From an uncultured Anaerolineae bacterium (GTDB taxonomy: Bacteria > Chloroflexota > Anaerolineae > Aggregatilineales > Phototrophicaceae), in the NCBI GenBank assembly GCA_937922795.1, contig CALAJK010000113.1, positions 1-37,249 on the forward strand: 37,249 nt of DNA, given 5' to 3'. Positions 8,343 through 16,095 of the stretch are shown one piece after another. Both the position numbers and the translations under genes were made by a program. Positions within the stretch are counted from its first letter, which is position 1. Each line of letters begins with the position of its first letter. Below the pieces are notes generated by a model that saw nothing but the letters and a program-made list of their open reading frames with translations, was not told the DNA's origin and searched no databases.

Positions 8343-10390
8343 TGATGGCGCGACCGTTGCCGTTCCTGAGCTGTGCTGCCGCCTTCATTTCGGGGGTCAT
8401 CCATCTCATCATCGCGCCTGATCACTTCAGCCATGCGCCGGCGCACGGTCTGTTCTTCGGCGTGGTTGGGCTGGCGCAGGTGGCGTGGGCAACGCTGGCA
8501 TGGCAGAAACGAGCCGTTCTATCGCGCTTTGCTGGGCTGCTGTCGATCGGCATCCTGCTTTCCGGTGGCGTGATCGTGGTGTGGCTGCTGACCCACTTCG
8601 CCTGGACGCCCTACGCCCAAGAGCCCCACCCTATCGATTGGTCGACAGTCGTCACCAAGGCAGTAGAACTGGCAGCGCTGGTGGCGCTGCTCATCATAGC
8701 TGAGCCGCAGATCATCCCGCCGCGTCTGCCGCGTGCGCTGCGCTCGCGCCAAGTCGTCGGGCTGGCGCTGAGCGTTGTCGCCGGCTTGGGCGTCTGGGGC
8801 GTCGGCATGCTGACCGAGCCGTATCTTCCCGCCCTGTGGCACAGCCATGATCATCATCATGACCATAATCACGGCGCTCACGATCACAGCGCACCGGCGA
8901 TCATACCGATCAACACAGCGGCATATTTCAGCATTGTCAACGCCGGGCGCGAGCCGGATATCCTGGTTGCCATCTCCAACGACGGCTTCGGCGAACCAGC
9001 GCTGCACCACACAGCAGTTGACGCGGAGCAGGTGGTGCGGATGCGCGACTTGGCAGGTGTGACGCTGCACCCGCACACGCGCGTCGACTTCACGCCAGCC
9101 AGCAATCACATCATGCTGGAGCGTTTGCCGCGCGACCTGTACGAAGGCGATACCATCACGCTGACGCTGCATTTTGAGTCCGGGCGCGCGCTGCCCGTCG
9201 AGTTCGAGGCACGCCTGAATCCGCCTGATACGCGCCTCAACTTCCTGAACGCGGAGAACTTCCAGGTCAGCAACGCCTGGGTGCGGGCAACGCGCTCGCT
9301 GAATGACTTGATAGCCAGCGGGGATGGCGCGTATGAATGGCGGCTGCCGTCCGGCTTTCCCCTGCCCCGCGTGCCAGACAACAACCCGATGACGGCGGAG
9401 AAAGTCGAGCTGGGCCGCTATCTCTTCTACGACCCGCGCCTTTCGGGCAGCGGCACGATGTCCTGTTCATCGTGCCATCTGCAAGAGTATGCTTTCACCG
9501 ACGGGCGCACGCTGCCCGTCGGGTCAACCGGCGACATCCACCCGCGCAACTCGCCTACCTTGACCAATGCCGCCTACAACGCCACTTTGACTTGGTCTAA
9601 CCCCAATCTGCTGACGCTCGAACGCCAAATCGTCATTCCGATGTTCGGCGAGCATCCAGTGGAGATGGGCATCACCGGCAGCGAAGATGCTGTGCTGGCG
9701 CGTTTCCGTGCCGATCCGCAATACCGCGAACTGTTCACCGCTGCTTTCCCAGACCAGAGCGATCCCTTCACGTTCAACAACATCGTGCTCGCGCTGGCGT
9801 CATTCAACCGCACGCTGATCTCAGGCAATTCGCCCTACGATCGCTATCTGCGCGGGGAACGCAACGCACTGTCGGAGTCGGCACGTCGCGGCATGGAGTT
9901 GTTCTTCTCCGAGGATCTGGAGTGCCACCACTGCCACACCGGCTTCAACTTGACGCTTTCCACCGTGAGCGCCAATACGACCTTCAACGAGCGCCCGTTC
10001 TTCAACACCGGTCTGTACAACATTGACGGCCGCGGGGCATACCCGCCAGACAACACCGGCATACACGAGATCACCAACAACCCGGCAGATATGGGGCGCT
10101 TCCGCCCGCCGACCCTGCGCAACGTCGCGCTGACTGCACCTTACATGCACGACGGCAGCATTGCGACGCTAGAGGAAGTGATCCGCTTCTACATGGACGG
10201 CGGACGGGTGATTGAATCTGGCCCGTACGCCGGAGATGGACGCGCCAACCCCTACAAAAGTGGATTAGTGGCGGGTTTCTCCATCAGCGAACAGGATATC
10301 GCCGATCTGGTTGCCTTCTTGCAGAGCTTGACGGACGAGACTTTCATCACCGACCCGCGCTTGAGCAACCCGTTCACCGCGAACCGGTGA
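8342..10390 (+). CDS. Fusion: five membrane helices, His-rich linker, PCuAC copper chaperone, MbnH/CcP-like diheme domain
   Basis: The 682-residue protein has four parts. (1) Five predicted membrane helices at about residues 6-23, 33-53, 60-82, 103-120 and 139-157; with Arg near the N-terminus this puts the rest outside. (2) A His/Asp linker at 167-182 (HSHDHHHDHNHGAHDH). (3) A PCuAC (DUF461) domain at about 190-290 with the canonical copper motif H-X10-M-X21-HXM met exactly by His223, Met234, His256 and Met258. (4) A diheme cytochrome c peroxidase/MauG/MbnH-type domain from about 340, with CSSCH at 375-379 and CHHCH at 528-532, and the family's C-terminal PTLRNVALTAPYMHDGS. It lies downstream of the MbnP-like gene, matching the MbnP-MbnH pairing. 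The start could be ATG 8342 (TAATG overlap) or 8345, which has better spacing to GGAG. I do not know this fusion from any described protein. Confidence 0.9.
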   Translation: MMARPLPFLSCAAAFISGVIHLIIAPDHFSHAPAHGLFFGVVGLAQVAWATLAWQKRAVLSRFAGLLSIGILLSGGVIVVWLLTHFAWTPYAQEPHPIDWSTVVTKAVELAALVALLIIAEPQIIPPRLPRALRSRQVVGLALSVVAGLGVWGVGMLTEPYLPALWHSHDHHHDHNHGAHDHSAPAIIPINTAAYFSIVNAGREPDILVAISNDGFGEPALHHTAVDAEQVVRMRDLAGVTLHPHTRVDFTPASNHIMLERLPRDLYEGDTITLTLHFESGRALPVEFEARLNPPDTRLNFLNAENFQVSNAWVRATRSLNDLIASGDGAYEWRLPSGFPLPRVPDNNPMTAEKVELGRYLFYDPRLSGSGTMSCSSCHLQEYAFTDGRTLPVGSTGDIHPRNSPTLTNAAYNATLTWSNPNLLTLERQIVIPMFGEHPVEMGITGSEDAVLARFRADPQYRELFTAAFPDQSDPFTFNNIVLALASFNRTLISGNSPYDRYLRGERNALSESARRGMELFFSEDLECHHCHTGFNLTLSTVSANTTFNERPFFNTGLYNIDGRGAYPPDNTGIHEITNNPADMGRFRPPTLRNVALTAPYMHDGSIATLEEVIRFYMDGGRVIESGPYAGDGRANPYKSGLVAGFSISEQDIADLVAFLQSLTDETFITDPRLSNPFTANR

Positions 10391-10443
10391 GACAGCCGTC
10401 CTCAGGCCGATTGAGTCCTGCCTGTATTGACCTACCGCAACCC

Positions 10444-10475
10444 CCGCCCGATTGACCTGCCGCTGCGCCGGGCGG
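10444..10475. other. Inverted repeat between convergent genes
   Basis: CCGCCCG (10444-10450) and CGGGCGG (10469-10475) can form a 7-bp stem with an 18-base loop. It lies between the convergent diheme fusion gene and cobU. No T-run follows on either strand, so a terminator role is only possible. The remainder of the 121-base gap shows nothing recognisable. Confidence 0.25.
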
Positions 10476-10511
10476 TGAGAACGAGTGTAGACATGCGCAA
10501 ACGGGTCTCGT

Positions 10512-11078
10512 TCATTCGCGGGCTGGCCACATTGCGCTCTTCAACGGCCAGGGCAGCCCCGCCACCAGCAGCAGAACTTCGTCCGCCTGCCGCGCAAGCC
10601 GTTGATTAGCCCGACCGAGCGCGTCGCGGTACAAGCGGCCCAGGCGGTACGGCGGCACGACGCCCATGCCCACCTCATTGCTGACGATCAGCCATATCGC
10701 GGATGAGCCGTGATATGCCTCAAGCAGAGCTTCGACCTCGCTCAGGATCGCCGCATCCGCATCCGCCTGCGTACAGTCCTCTGCCAGCGCCAGCAGCGCG
10801 TTCGAAGCCAGCAGGGTCAGGCAGTCAACCAGCACGATGTCGTAACCGCTGCCCTGCGCCTGGATCGCTGCGCCGACGTTCAGCGGCGCTTCCAGCGTGT
10901 GCCAGCTCGCCGGACGGCTCGCCCGGTGCGCGGCGATGCGGTCGCGCATCTCGTCGTCAAACGCCTGCGCCGTCGCCACGAACAGCACCCGTCCACCCCG
11001 CTCACGCGCCCAGTTCTCCGCATACGCGCTTTTGCCGCTGCGCGCTCCGCCCAGCAGAAAGATCAGCCGCTTGCCCAT
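10512..11078 (-). CDS. cobU: Adenosylcobinamide kinase / adenosylcobinamide-phosphate guanylyltransferase
   Basis: The 188-residue bifunctional enzyme phosphorylates adenosylcobinamide and then transfers GMP to give AdoCbi-GDP, the activated precursor in the nucleotide-loop pathway. The P-loop GGARSGKS is at residues 10-17. [10 protein letters not shown] near residue 47 matches the segment that holds the guanylylated histidine of Cob[11 protein letters not shown] and [11 protein letters not shown] are further family signatures. The ATG at 11078 is preferred over an upstream GTG at 11105 because it places the P-loop at the usual distance from the N-terminus. The gene overlaps the 3' end of cobS by 16 bases. 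It is the last gene of the minus-strand cobalamin set. Confidence 0.95.
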   Translation of the reverse strand: MGKRLIFLLGGARSGKSAYAENWARERGGRVLFVATAQAFDDEMRDRIAAHRASRPASWHTLEAPLNVGAAIQAQGSGYDIVLVDCLTLLASNALLALAEDCTQADADAAILSEVEALLEAYHGSSAIWLIVSNEVGMGVVPPYRLGRLYRDALGRANQRLARQADEVLLLVAGLPWPLKSAMWPARE

Positions 11079-11788
11079 GCGCTCAACCCCAGCAGGCACA
11101 ACCATTCAGTTAGCTCACACAGCGCGCCGTACACGTCGCCGGTGATGCCGCCGCCCAACCGCCGCGCCGCCCAGCGCCCCGCCAGAAACACGGTCAGCCC
11201 AGCGACGCTGATCACGATCAGGACGGGCAGCGCGTCGCGGGCGGTCAACACGACCGCGACTGACGCTATCGCCGCTGCCGCGATGACCTGCCCGCGCCCC
11301 AGCCCATCGCGGAAGTAGCCGCCTAACCCGGTCTGTCGGGCGTAGGGATACGCATACGCCGCGCTGACCATCGCCCAGCGCCCAACGACCGGCGGCAGGA
11401 CTAGCAGATGCGGCGGCAGTGCTGCTAACGCTGTCCACTTGCCCAGCAGCAGCAGAACCAACCCGACCACTGCCCATGAACCGGTGCGCGGGTCTTTCAT
11501 GATCTCCAGCCGCCGCGCCGGTTCGACGGCGGCCAGCAGGCCATCACAGGCATCAGCGAAGCCGTCGAGGTGCAGGCCGCCGGTGAGAACTACCCAAGTT
11601 AGCAGGACAAGAAACGCGGTCACGCCAGCATTGAACGGCGAAAACTCGGCAATCAGCGCCAGTGCCGCGCCGATGACGACCCCCACCAGCGGATACCAGG
11701 TAAATGACCACCCCGGTTTGCGACCTTCAGCGCCGCCCAGCGGCAGGATCGTCAGGAACGAAAACGCTGCACGAATATCATCCCACAT
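11063..11788 (-). CDS. cobS: Adenosylcobinamide-GDP ribazoletransferase (cobalamin-5'-phosphate synthase)
   Basis: The 241-residue integral membrane enzyme joins AdoCbi-GDP with alpha-ribazole (or its phosphate), the last assembly step of cobalamin. Family features are [11 protein letters not shown] at the N-terminus, the acidic motif [15 protein letters not shown] near residues 74-88, and several hydrophobic helices. [11 protein letters not shown] near the C-terminus is also typical. The ATG at 11788 is chosen because it starts the conserved region and has GGAAG six bases upstream; the frame is open further upstream but without family similarity. A small ORF overlaps this start. The next gene, cobU, supplies its substrate. 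Confidence 0.95.
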   Translation of the reverse strand: MWDDIRAAFSFLTILPLGGAEGRKPGWSFTWYPLVGVVIGAALALIAEFSPFNAGVTAFLVLLTWVVLTGGLHLDGFADACDGLLAAVEPARRLEIMKDPRTGSWAVVGLVLLLLGKWTALAALPPHLLVLPPVVGRWAMVSAAYAYPYARQTGLGGYFRDGLGRGQVIAAAAIASVAVVLTARDALPVLIVISVAGLTVFLAGRWAARRLGGGITGDVYGALCELTEWLCLLGLSAWASG

Positions 11789-11960
11789 CGAGCGCTTCCA
11801 TATCGCCAAGCGTGCGTGCCACCGCGAATAAGACGGCTGGCCGGCAATCTGGCAGCCGATTGAGCCGCCCAGCCGCGCCTCGCGGTTCGAGCGGGTCATC
11901 CTGCGGGGCGCGAGCGGCTTGCATGACGCTGGTATCCAGCGAGGGCGCGAGCACACTCAT
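11778..11960 (-). CDS. Small 60-residue ORF overlapping the cobS start, possible cobT remnant
   Basis: An ATG-started frame of 60 codons ends 11 bases inside cobS, an arrangement that would allow translational coupling. Its middle, DPLEPRGAAGRLNRL, loosely resembles the KPxGSLGxLE segment near the N-terminus of CobT (NaMN:DMB phosphoribosyltransferase), whose gene often precedes cobS. The protein ends soon after, without the rest of CobT. It could be a decayed cobT, a leader peptide, or chance. Weak support. Confidence 0.3.
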   Translation of the reverse strand: MSVLAPSLDTSVMQAARAPQDDPLEPRGAAGRLNRLPDCRPAVLFAVARTLGDMEALDVG

Positions 11961-11997
11961 GAACCGATGATCTTGTTAAGCGTGATCCGCGAACGAC

Positions 11998-12108
11998 TCA
12001 TGCCCGCGCTGCGGACGCTAACAGCTTGGCGTTTTTCTGCCACCAGAACACCAGCATCAAACTACTGAAGATGATGAGCGCGCTGCCTACGAAAAGTTGT
12101 CCTATGCT
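11998..12108 (-). pseudogene. Possible C-terminal remnant of a membrane protein
   Basis: A frame of 36 codons without a start codon encodes one clear hydrophobic helix followed by a basic tail: LFVGSALIIFSSLMLVFWW, then QKNAKLL. The adjoining upstream DUF3592 gene also ends with a membrane helix, so this may be the tail left from a duplicated or deleted paralogue. It could be a coincidence of composition. Confidence 0.3.
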
Positions 12109-12113
12109 TCAGT

Positions 12114-12545
12114 TCAGCCGCGAAGCTCACGATAACTCACAAAGACACCCGCGAACATGACTGCGCCGCCAGCGATCAGCCATAACCATTCAATCGACGA
12201 TTCCTGCCCCTCCAAATGCGACACGCGCGGATCATCCGATAGATAAGTCACAGTGAGTTTCGAACCAATCTCGAGCCGATCATAGAGTGCGCGCGGCACA
12301 GTAGCAGTGCCTTCGTACCCGCGTCCGTTACGTGCGACGAAATTATATTTCACGCGGTATTGGGTTGTGCAATCTGAGTCTTCGCTGGGGCAGTGTTCAT
12401 GGAGGTCGCGCTTGATGACCGTCCCATAAGTCTCTGCACCCTGATCCTTTAACCGCCGCTCAATGTCGAAATCCTGCCACCACAACCACCAGATCGCAAA
12501 TCCACCTATCAAAATCATGAAGATGCCAAGCAAAAACCTGCCCAT
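12114..12545 (-). CDS. DUF3592-like small membrane protein
   Basis: The 143-residue protein has a membrane helix near each end (about residues 4-22 and 118-137) with a beta-rich external domain between them. The central region (AETYGTVIKRD, then YRVKYNFVARNGRGYEGTA and VTYLSDDPRVSHL) has the layout of DUF3592 proteins, whose function is unknown. A strong ribosome-binding site (AGGAG, five bases before ATG) supports the start. It sits between btuD and cobS on the same strand but has no evident link to cobalamin. It may be an insertion into the operon or have its own promoter. Confidence 0.75.
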   Translation of the reverse strand: MGRFLLGIFMILIGGFAIWWLWWQDFDIERRLKDQGAETYGTVIKRDLHEHCPSEDSDCTTQYRVKYNFVARNGRGYEGTATVPRALYDRLEIGSKLTVTYLSDDPRVSHLEGQESSIEWLWLIAGGAVMFAGVFVSYRELRG

Positions 12546-12640
12546 AGGCGCTCCTGATCACAATTTACTTGACCGCACAAACGTGATGAACGAAGACCCA
12601 AGCGCGTGGCTGCGCCAGCGCCGCTCAGCGGCGTGCGGCC

Positions 12641-13690
12641 TCATCGCTCATGGGCTAACTTCCCCGCCACGTCGCCCAACCCCTGAACCGACGCCAGCAG
12701 GTCACGGATACTGTGGCAGGTCACTTCAATGCCATTATAGTGCAGATGCCATACTGGGGAGGCTTCGTCGCCGCTGAGGGTGATCTGCGGTATGGCGACG
12801 CAACCGTTTAGTTTTTCGGCGGCCTCCAGCATGAAGCCTGCCCGCTGGAGCGCCCGCCGCGTCCAGGTGTGTGGGATGCCATCCCCGCGCACGATGACCG
12901 CGCGTCCGCGCTCCTGCTCCACGCTAAAAGCCCCGGTTGCCCGGTTGAAGGTCACGCCTTCACCACAGAAAGCGTCCTCGAACGCGCCGCTGATGACCAG
13001 GTCTTCCGGTGCGCCCGCCCGCACCCGCCCGCCTGACATCAGCCACAGCGTATCCGCCGAACGCAGCGCCAGGTCGAGATCGTGCGTCGCGAGCAGGATA
13101 GCCCGCTGTGTCTCCGCCGCCAGATGGCGCAGCAGCGCCATCATCTCCGCCCGGCGCGGCAGATCGAGAAAGGCTGTCGGCTCGTCCAGCAGGATCAGCT
13201 CGGATTCCTGCGCCAGCGCGCGCGCGATCATCAGCTTCTGGCGCTGGCCGTCGCTCAGTTCCATCACCGGGCGCTCGGCCAGGTCGCGCGCGCCCACCGC
13301 GTCCACCGCCCAGCGGATGACCGCCTCGTCGTAGCGCGAGAGGCGGCCGGTCCAGTCGGTGTAGGGGTAGCGGCCGAGCGCGACCAGCGCATAGCCGTTC
13401 ATCAGGCCGACGTTGGGGCGCTCTGTCAGCACCACGCTCAGGTGCGTCGCTAGTTGGCGCGGCGTCAGCCGGGCGATGTCATCGCCGGCCAGCATGACAT
13501 GCCCGCTGAGCGGTTTCTGCATGCCGGCGATGGTCCGCATCAGGGTGGACTTGCCAGCGCCGTTCGGCCCCATCAAGCAGACCAGCTCGCCGCCACCCAG
13601 CGTCAGGTTGATCTCGGCGGCGACGACCCGCGGGGAGCGGCGCGGCGCAGCGTAGCCTACGGCCAGCTCACGGGTTTCGAGCAGCGCCAT
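12641..13690 (-). CDS. btuD: Cobalamin ABC transporter ATP-binding protein with C-terminal extension
   Basis: The 349-residue ATPase powers corrinoid import. It has Walker A GPNGAGKST at residues 41-49, ABC signature LSDGQ at 145-149, Walker B LILLDEP at 165-171 and the H-loop His203 in THD. The canonical domain ends near 255. About 90 further residues (about 261-349) form a separate domain with GDGIPHTWTRRALQRAGF and a hydrophobic core, absent from E. coli BtuD (about 250 residues). The start at 13690 follows the permease stop by two bases and gives the expected N-terminus; the frame is open further upstream inside the permease gene but encodes nothing family-like. Specificity for cobalamin is inferred from the riboswitch and the partners; the fold alone would also fit a siderophore transporter. 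Confidence 0.9.
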   Translation of the reverse strand: MALLETRELAVGYAAPRRSPRVVAAEINLTLGGGELVCLMGPNGAGKSTLMRTIAGMQKPLSGHVMLAGDDIARLTPRQLATHLSVVLTERPNVGLMNGYALVALGRYPYTDWTGRLSRYDEAVIRWAVDAVGARDLAERPVMELSDGQRQKLMIARALAQESELILLDEPTAFLDLPRRAEMMALLRHLAAETQRAILLATHDLDLALRSADTLWLMSGGRVRAGAPEDLVISGAFEDAFCGEGVTFNRATGAFSVEQERGRAVIVRGDGIPHTWTRRALQRAGFMLEAAEKLNGCVAIPQITLSGDEASPVWHLHYNGIEVTCHSIRDLLASVQGLGDVAGKLAHER

Positions 13691-13692
13691 GC

Positions 13693-14808
13693 TCACACTC
13701 CGAAAGACTGCTGTAAATTGCGGCGGCGCAGAATGACCGCGATGACCACCGGCGCGCCGATGATGGCAGTGACGGCGTTCAAGGGCAGGATCAGGTTGTG
13801 CCCCGGCACTTCGGCGATCAGCGCGGCGGCCAGCGCGAGTATGCCGCCCATGAACACGGTCCCTGGAACCAGCATCCGATGATCGGAAGTGCCGAGCAGG
13901 CTGCGGCACAGGTGCGGCGCGGCGATGCCGATGAAGCTGATCGGCCCGCAGAACGCCGTCACCGCGCCGGCCAGGACCGCGGTGGCGCTGATGATGGCCA
14001 CCCGCAGCGCCCTCAGGTTGACGCCCAGGCTGCGCGCATACCCCTCGCCCAGCAGCAGCGCGTTGAGCGATTTCGCCGTGCCCAGCGCGATCACCAACCC
14101 GACCAGCACGCTTCCAGCCAGGATCGGCATCTGTTCCCAAGTGACGCCGCCAAAAGTGCCAAACGTCCAGCTAATGTACGCCTGGATGCGCTCTGGAATG
14201 GTGAAGTACAGCAGCAGGCTGACCACTGCTGAGACCAAATAGCTGATCATCAAGCCCAGAATGAGCAGCGTCATGCGGCTCTGCACGCGGCTGGCGACCA
14301 ACAGCGCCAGCAGCATCGCCGCCCCCGCGCCCAGCGCCGCCGCCCCGACCAGCAGCAGATCGCCGGCCAGCCCGAAGCCGGCCAGCAGCGCTCCGCCGAC
14401 CGTCCCGGCGGACAGCACCACCAGCGCCACGCCCAGGCTCGCGCCGGCGTTGATGCCTAGCACCGACGGATCCGCCAGGGGATTGCGGAAGAACGTCTGC
14501 ATCAGCAGCCCGCTGACGCCCAACGCCGCGCCCGCCAACGCGGCGGTAGTGGCCTTGGGCAGCCGAACCTTCAACACGATGTTGGCCCACGACGCGCGCT
14601 CCACTTCGCCGCCCAAGAGCACGATGATGACCTGGTCGAAAGGAATGCGGACTGACCCCAGCGCCAAGCTCAGCAGGAAAACGCCCACCAGCCCGCCCAG
14701 CAGGGCAGCCAGCAGCGCCGGGCGCAGGCCCAGGTTGAGGCGCGGCAGCGCGGCGTCGGCGGCGTAGTCCGATGGGCGGGGGATCGGTCGGTAAACAGCT
14801 TGGGACAT
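13693..14808 (-). CDS. btuC: Cobalamin ABC transporter permease (FecCD/BtuC family)
   Basis: The 371-residue FecCD-family permease has about ten predicted membrane helices, fitting the BtuC fold. Recognisable are the region after the first helix (ASWANIVLKVRLPKATTAAL), SGLLMQTFFRNPLADPSVLG, and the coupling and C-terminal segments FCGPISFIGIAAPHLCR and NAVTAIIGAPVVI. The ATG at 14808 has GAG eight bases upstream and is preferred over an upstream TTG at 14820. Ordered between btuF and btuD with a two-base gap to btuD, it belongs to the riboswitch-controlled import operon. Confidence 0.92.
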   Translation of the reverse strand: MSQAVYRPIPRPSDYAADAALPRLNLGLRPALLAALLGGLVGVFLLSLALGSVRIPFDQVIIVLLGGEVERASWANIVLKVRLPKATTAALAGAALGVSGLLMQTFFRNPLADPSVLGINAGASLGVALVVLSAGTVGGALLAGFGLAGDLLLVGAAALGAGAAMLLALLVASRVQSRMTLLILGLMISYLVSAVVSLLLYFTIPERIQAYISWTFGTFGGVTWEQMPILAGSVLVGLVIALGTAKSLNALLLGEGYARSLGVNLRALRVAIISATAVLAGAVTAFCGPISFIGIAAPHLCRSLLGTSDHRMLVPGTVFMGGILALAAALIAEVPGHNLILPLNAVTAIIGAPVVIAVILRRRNLQQSFGV

Positions 14809-14868
14809 GGTTTCTCGCAATCAACACAGGTTGGGCGGCAGCCACAGATGGCCGCCGCCCGCTGAGAC

Positions 14869-16095
14869 TCACGAGCCGGACACCGTTTCAAGCCGTCGGT
14901 AGAAGCTGAATTCGTGATCTGGCAGAAGCTGCGGGTGGAAGATCGCCACCAGGTCTTGCAGGATCAGGTGCGGATTGGTCACGCCCAACTCAAAGTAGTT
15001 GTTGCCGAAGTTCTCGTTCACGTCCAGGTCGTTGTTCCACACATTCCCGTTCTTGACGGCGGCGAAATCGGCATAGCGGCTGTCCTGCGCCAGCAGATCA
15101 TCGAGCGTGGTGACGCCAAAAGCGCCCGTGATCCAGATATCGGCGTCCAGCGCGCCGTCGTAAACCGTCTCAAAGCTGAGCAGCGCGCTGTCCCCTGGCG
15201 CTTCTTCCCCCAGCGCGATGACGCCGCCGGCGTCGCGGATCAGCGCCCCGGCGTAGGTCTGCGCGCCGGGGATGCTCCACGCCTCGCTGAAGCTAGAATA
15301 GGTGTTCCACAGCACCACCGGGCGCTGATCTTCCGGCACGCTGGCCGCCAGTTCCTGTGCCGCCTTGTAAGCGGCGACGATGTCTGCGTAAACTTGCTCC
15401 GCCCGCGCCTCCGCGTTGTAGAACAGCGCCGTATACTTGATCCACTCCGCCCGGCCCAGCGGGGTCGTCTCGCGCCAGTCGGCGCTCAGTGCGGTGAAGA
15501 TGCCGGCCTCAGTCAGCACCGGGTGAGCATCCGTTGCCGGATCAAAACCGAAGGTTATCACGATGTCCGGCTCAACGTCTAGCACCTGTTCGACGTTCAC
15601 CTGCGCGCCGCTGCCGATCTCGACCAGTTTGCCGGCGTCGATCAGCGCGCGCACTTCCGGCGAGTTGACGTACAGGAAGCTGTCCAGCCCGACCAGCTTA
15701 TCCAGCAGCCCCAATTCTATCAGGCGTGGAATTTCGGTGGTGGACATGACGATGATGTCGCCAGCCGGCACTTCGATGAACTGCGCGCCGTCCGGGAAGT
15801 CGGCGGCGTCCGGCGCGGGCGTGCCGCACTGCACCAGCACATACGTGAACGGTTCCGCCCCGTCAAAGGCGTTGGTCACGGTCACGACTTTGTAGCTGTT
15901 GAAATATTCGACGCTGAAATTGACCGCATCGGTGATCGTGACCTTCTCCGGGAAGTAATCTACCGCGGGATCGTAGGCGGTCACGCACTCGCCGGTCAGG
16001 TTGGCTTCCAGCGCGGCGGCGTCCTGGGCGGCCACAGGCAATATCGCCAGTGAACTGCTCAGCGCCAGCAGCAGAAGACTTAGCAAACGTTTCAT
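14869..16095 (-). CDS. btuF: Cobalamin ABC transporter substrate-binding protein
   Basis: The 408-residue exported binding protein has a signal peptide of about 24 residues ending AAQ. The mature part has the class III binding-protein fold: IIVMSTTEIPRLIELGLLDKLVG near residue 115, then VEPDIVITFGFD. There is no obvious lipobox cysteine. The ATG at 16095 overlaps the stop of the preceding TIM-barrel gene by one base (TGATG) and has an excellent AAGGAGGA site five bases upstream. A TTG one codon earlier is less likely. It captures corrinoid outside the membrane for BtuC and BtuD. Specificity is inferred from the cobalamin riboswitch. At 408 residues it is longer than E. coli BtuF (about 266). 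Confidence 0.88.
   Translation of the reverse strand: MKRLLSLLLLALSSSLAILPVAAQDAAALEANLTGECVTAYDPAVDYFPEKVTITDAVNFSVEYFNSYKVVTVTNAFDGAEPFTYVLVQCGTPAPDAADFPDGAQFIEVPAGDIIVMSTTEIPRLIELGLLDKLVGLDSFLYVNSPEVRALIDAGKLVEIGSGAQVNVEQVLDVEPDIVITFGFDPATDAHPVLTEAGIFTALSADWRETTPLGRAEWIKYTALFYNAEARAEQVYADIVAAYKAAQELAASVPEDQRPVVLWNTYSSFSEAWSIPGAQTYAGALIRDAGGVIALGEEAPGDSALLSFETVYDGALDADIWITGAFGVTTLDDLLAQDSRYADFAAVKNGNVWNNDLDVNENFGNNYFELGVTNPHLILQDLVAIFHPQLLPDHEFSFYRRLETVSGS

Noticed and set aside
10703..11318. Plus-strand frames opposite cobU and cobS
   Set aside because: Arg/Pro/Ala-rich low-complexity translations without motifs, opposite well-supported genes.
12619..12633. CGCCGC-tca-GCGGCG hairpin after btuD as a terminator
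   Set aside because: Six pairs with a three-base loop and no T-run; similar stems arise often in this GC-rich sequence.
13691..14140. A 150-codon upstream extension of the btuD frame
   Set aside because: It lies inside btuC in another frame and resembles nothing; ATG 13690 gives a normal ATPase N-terminus right after the btuC stop.
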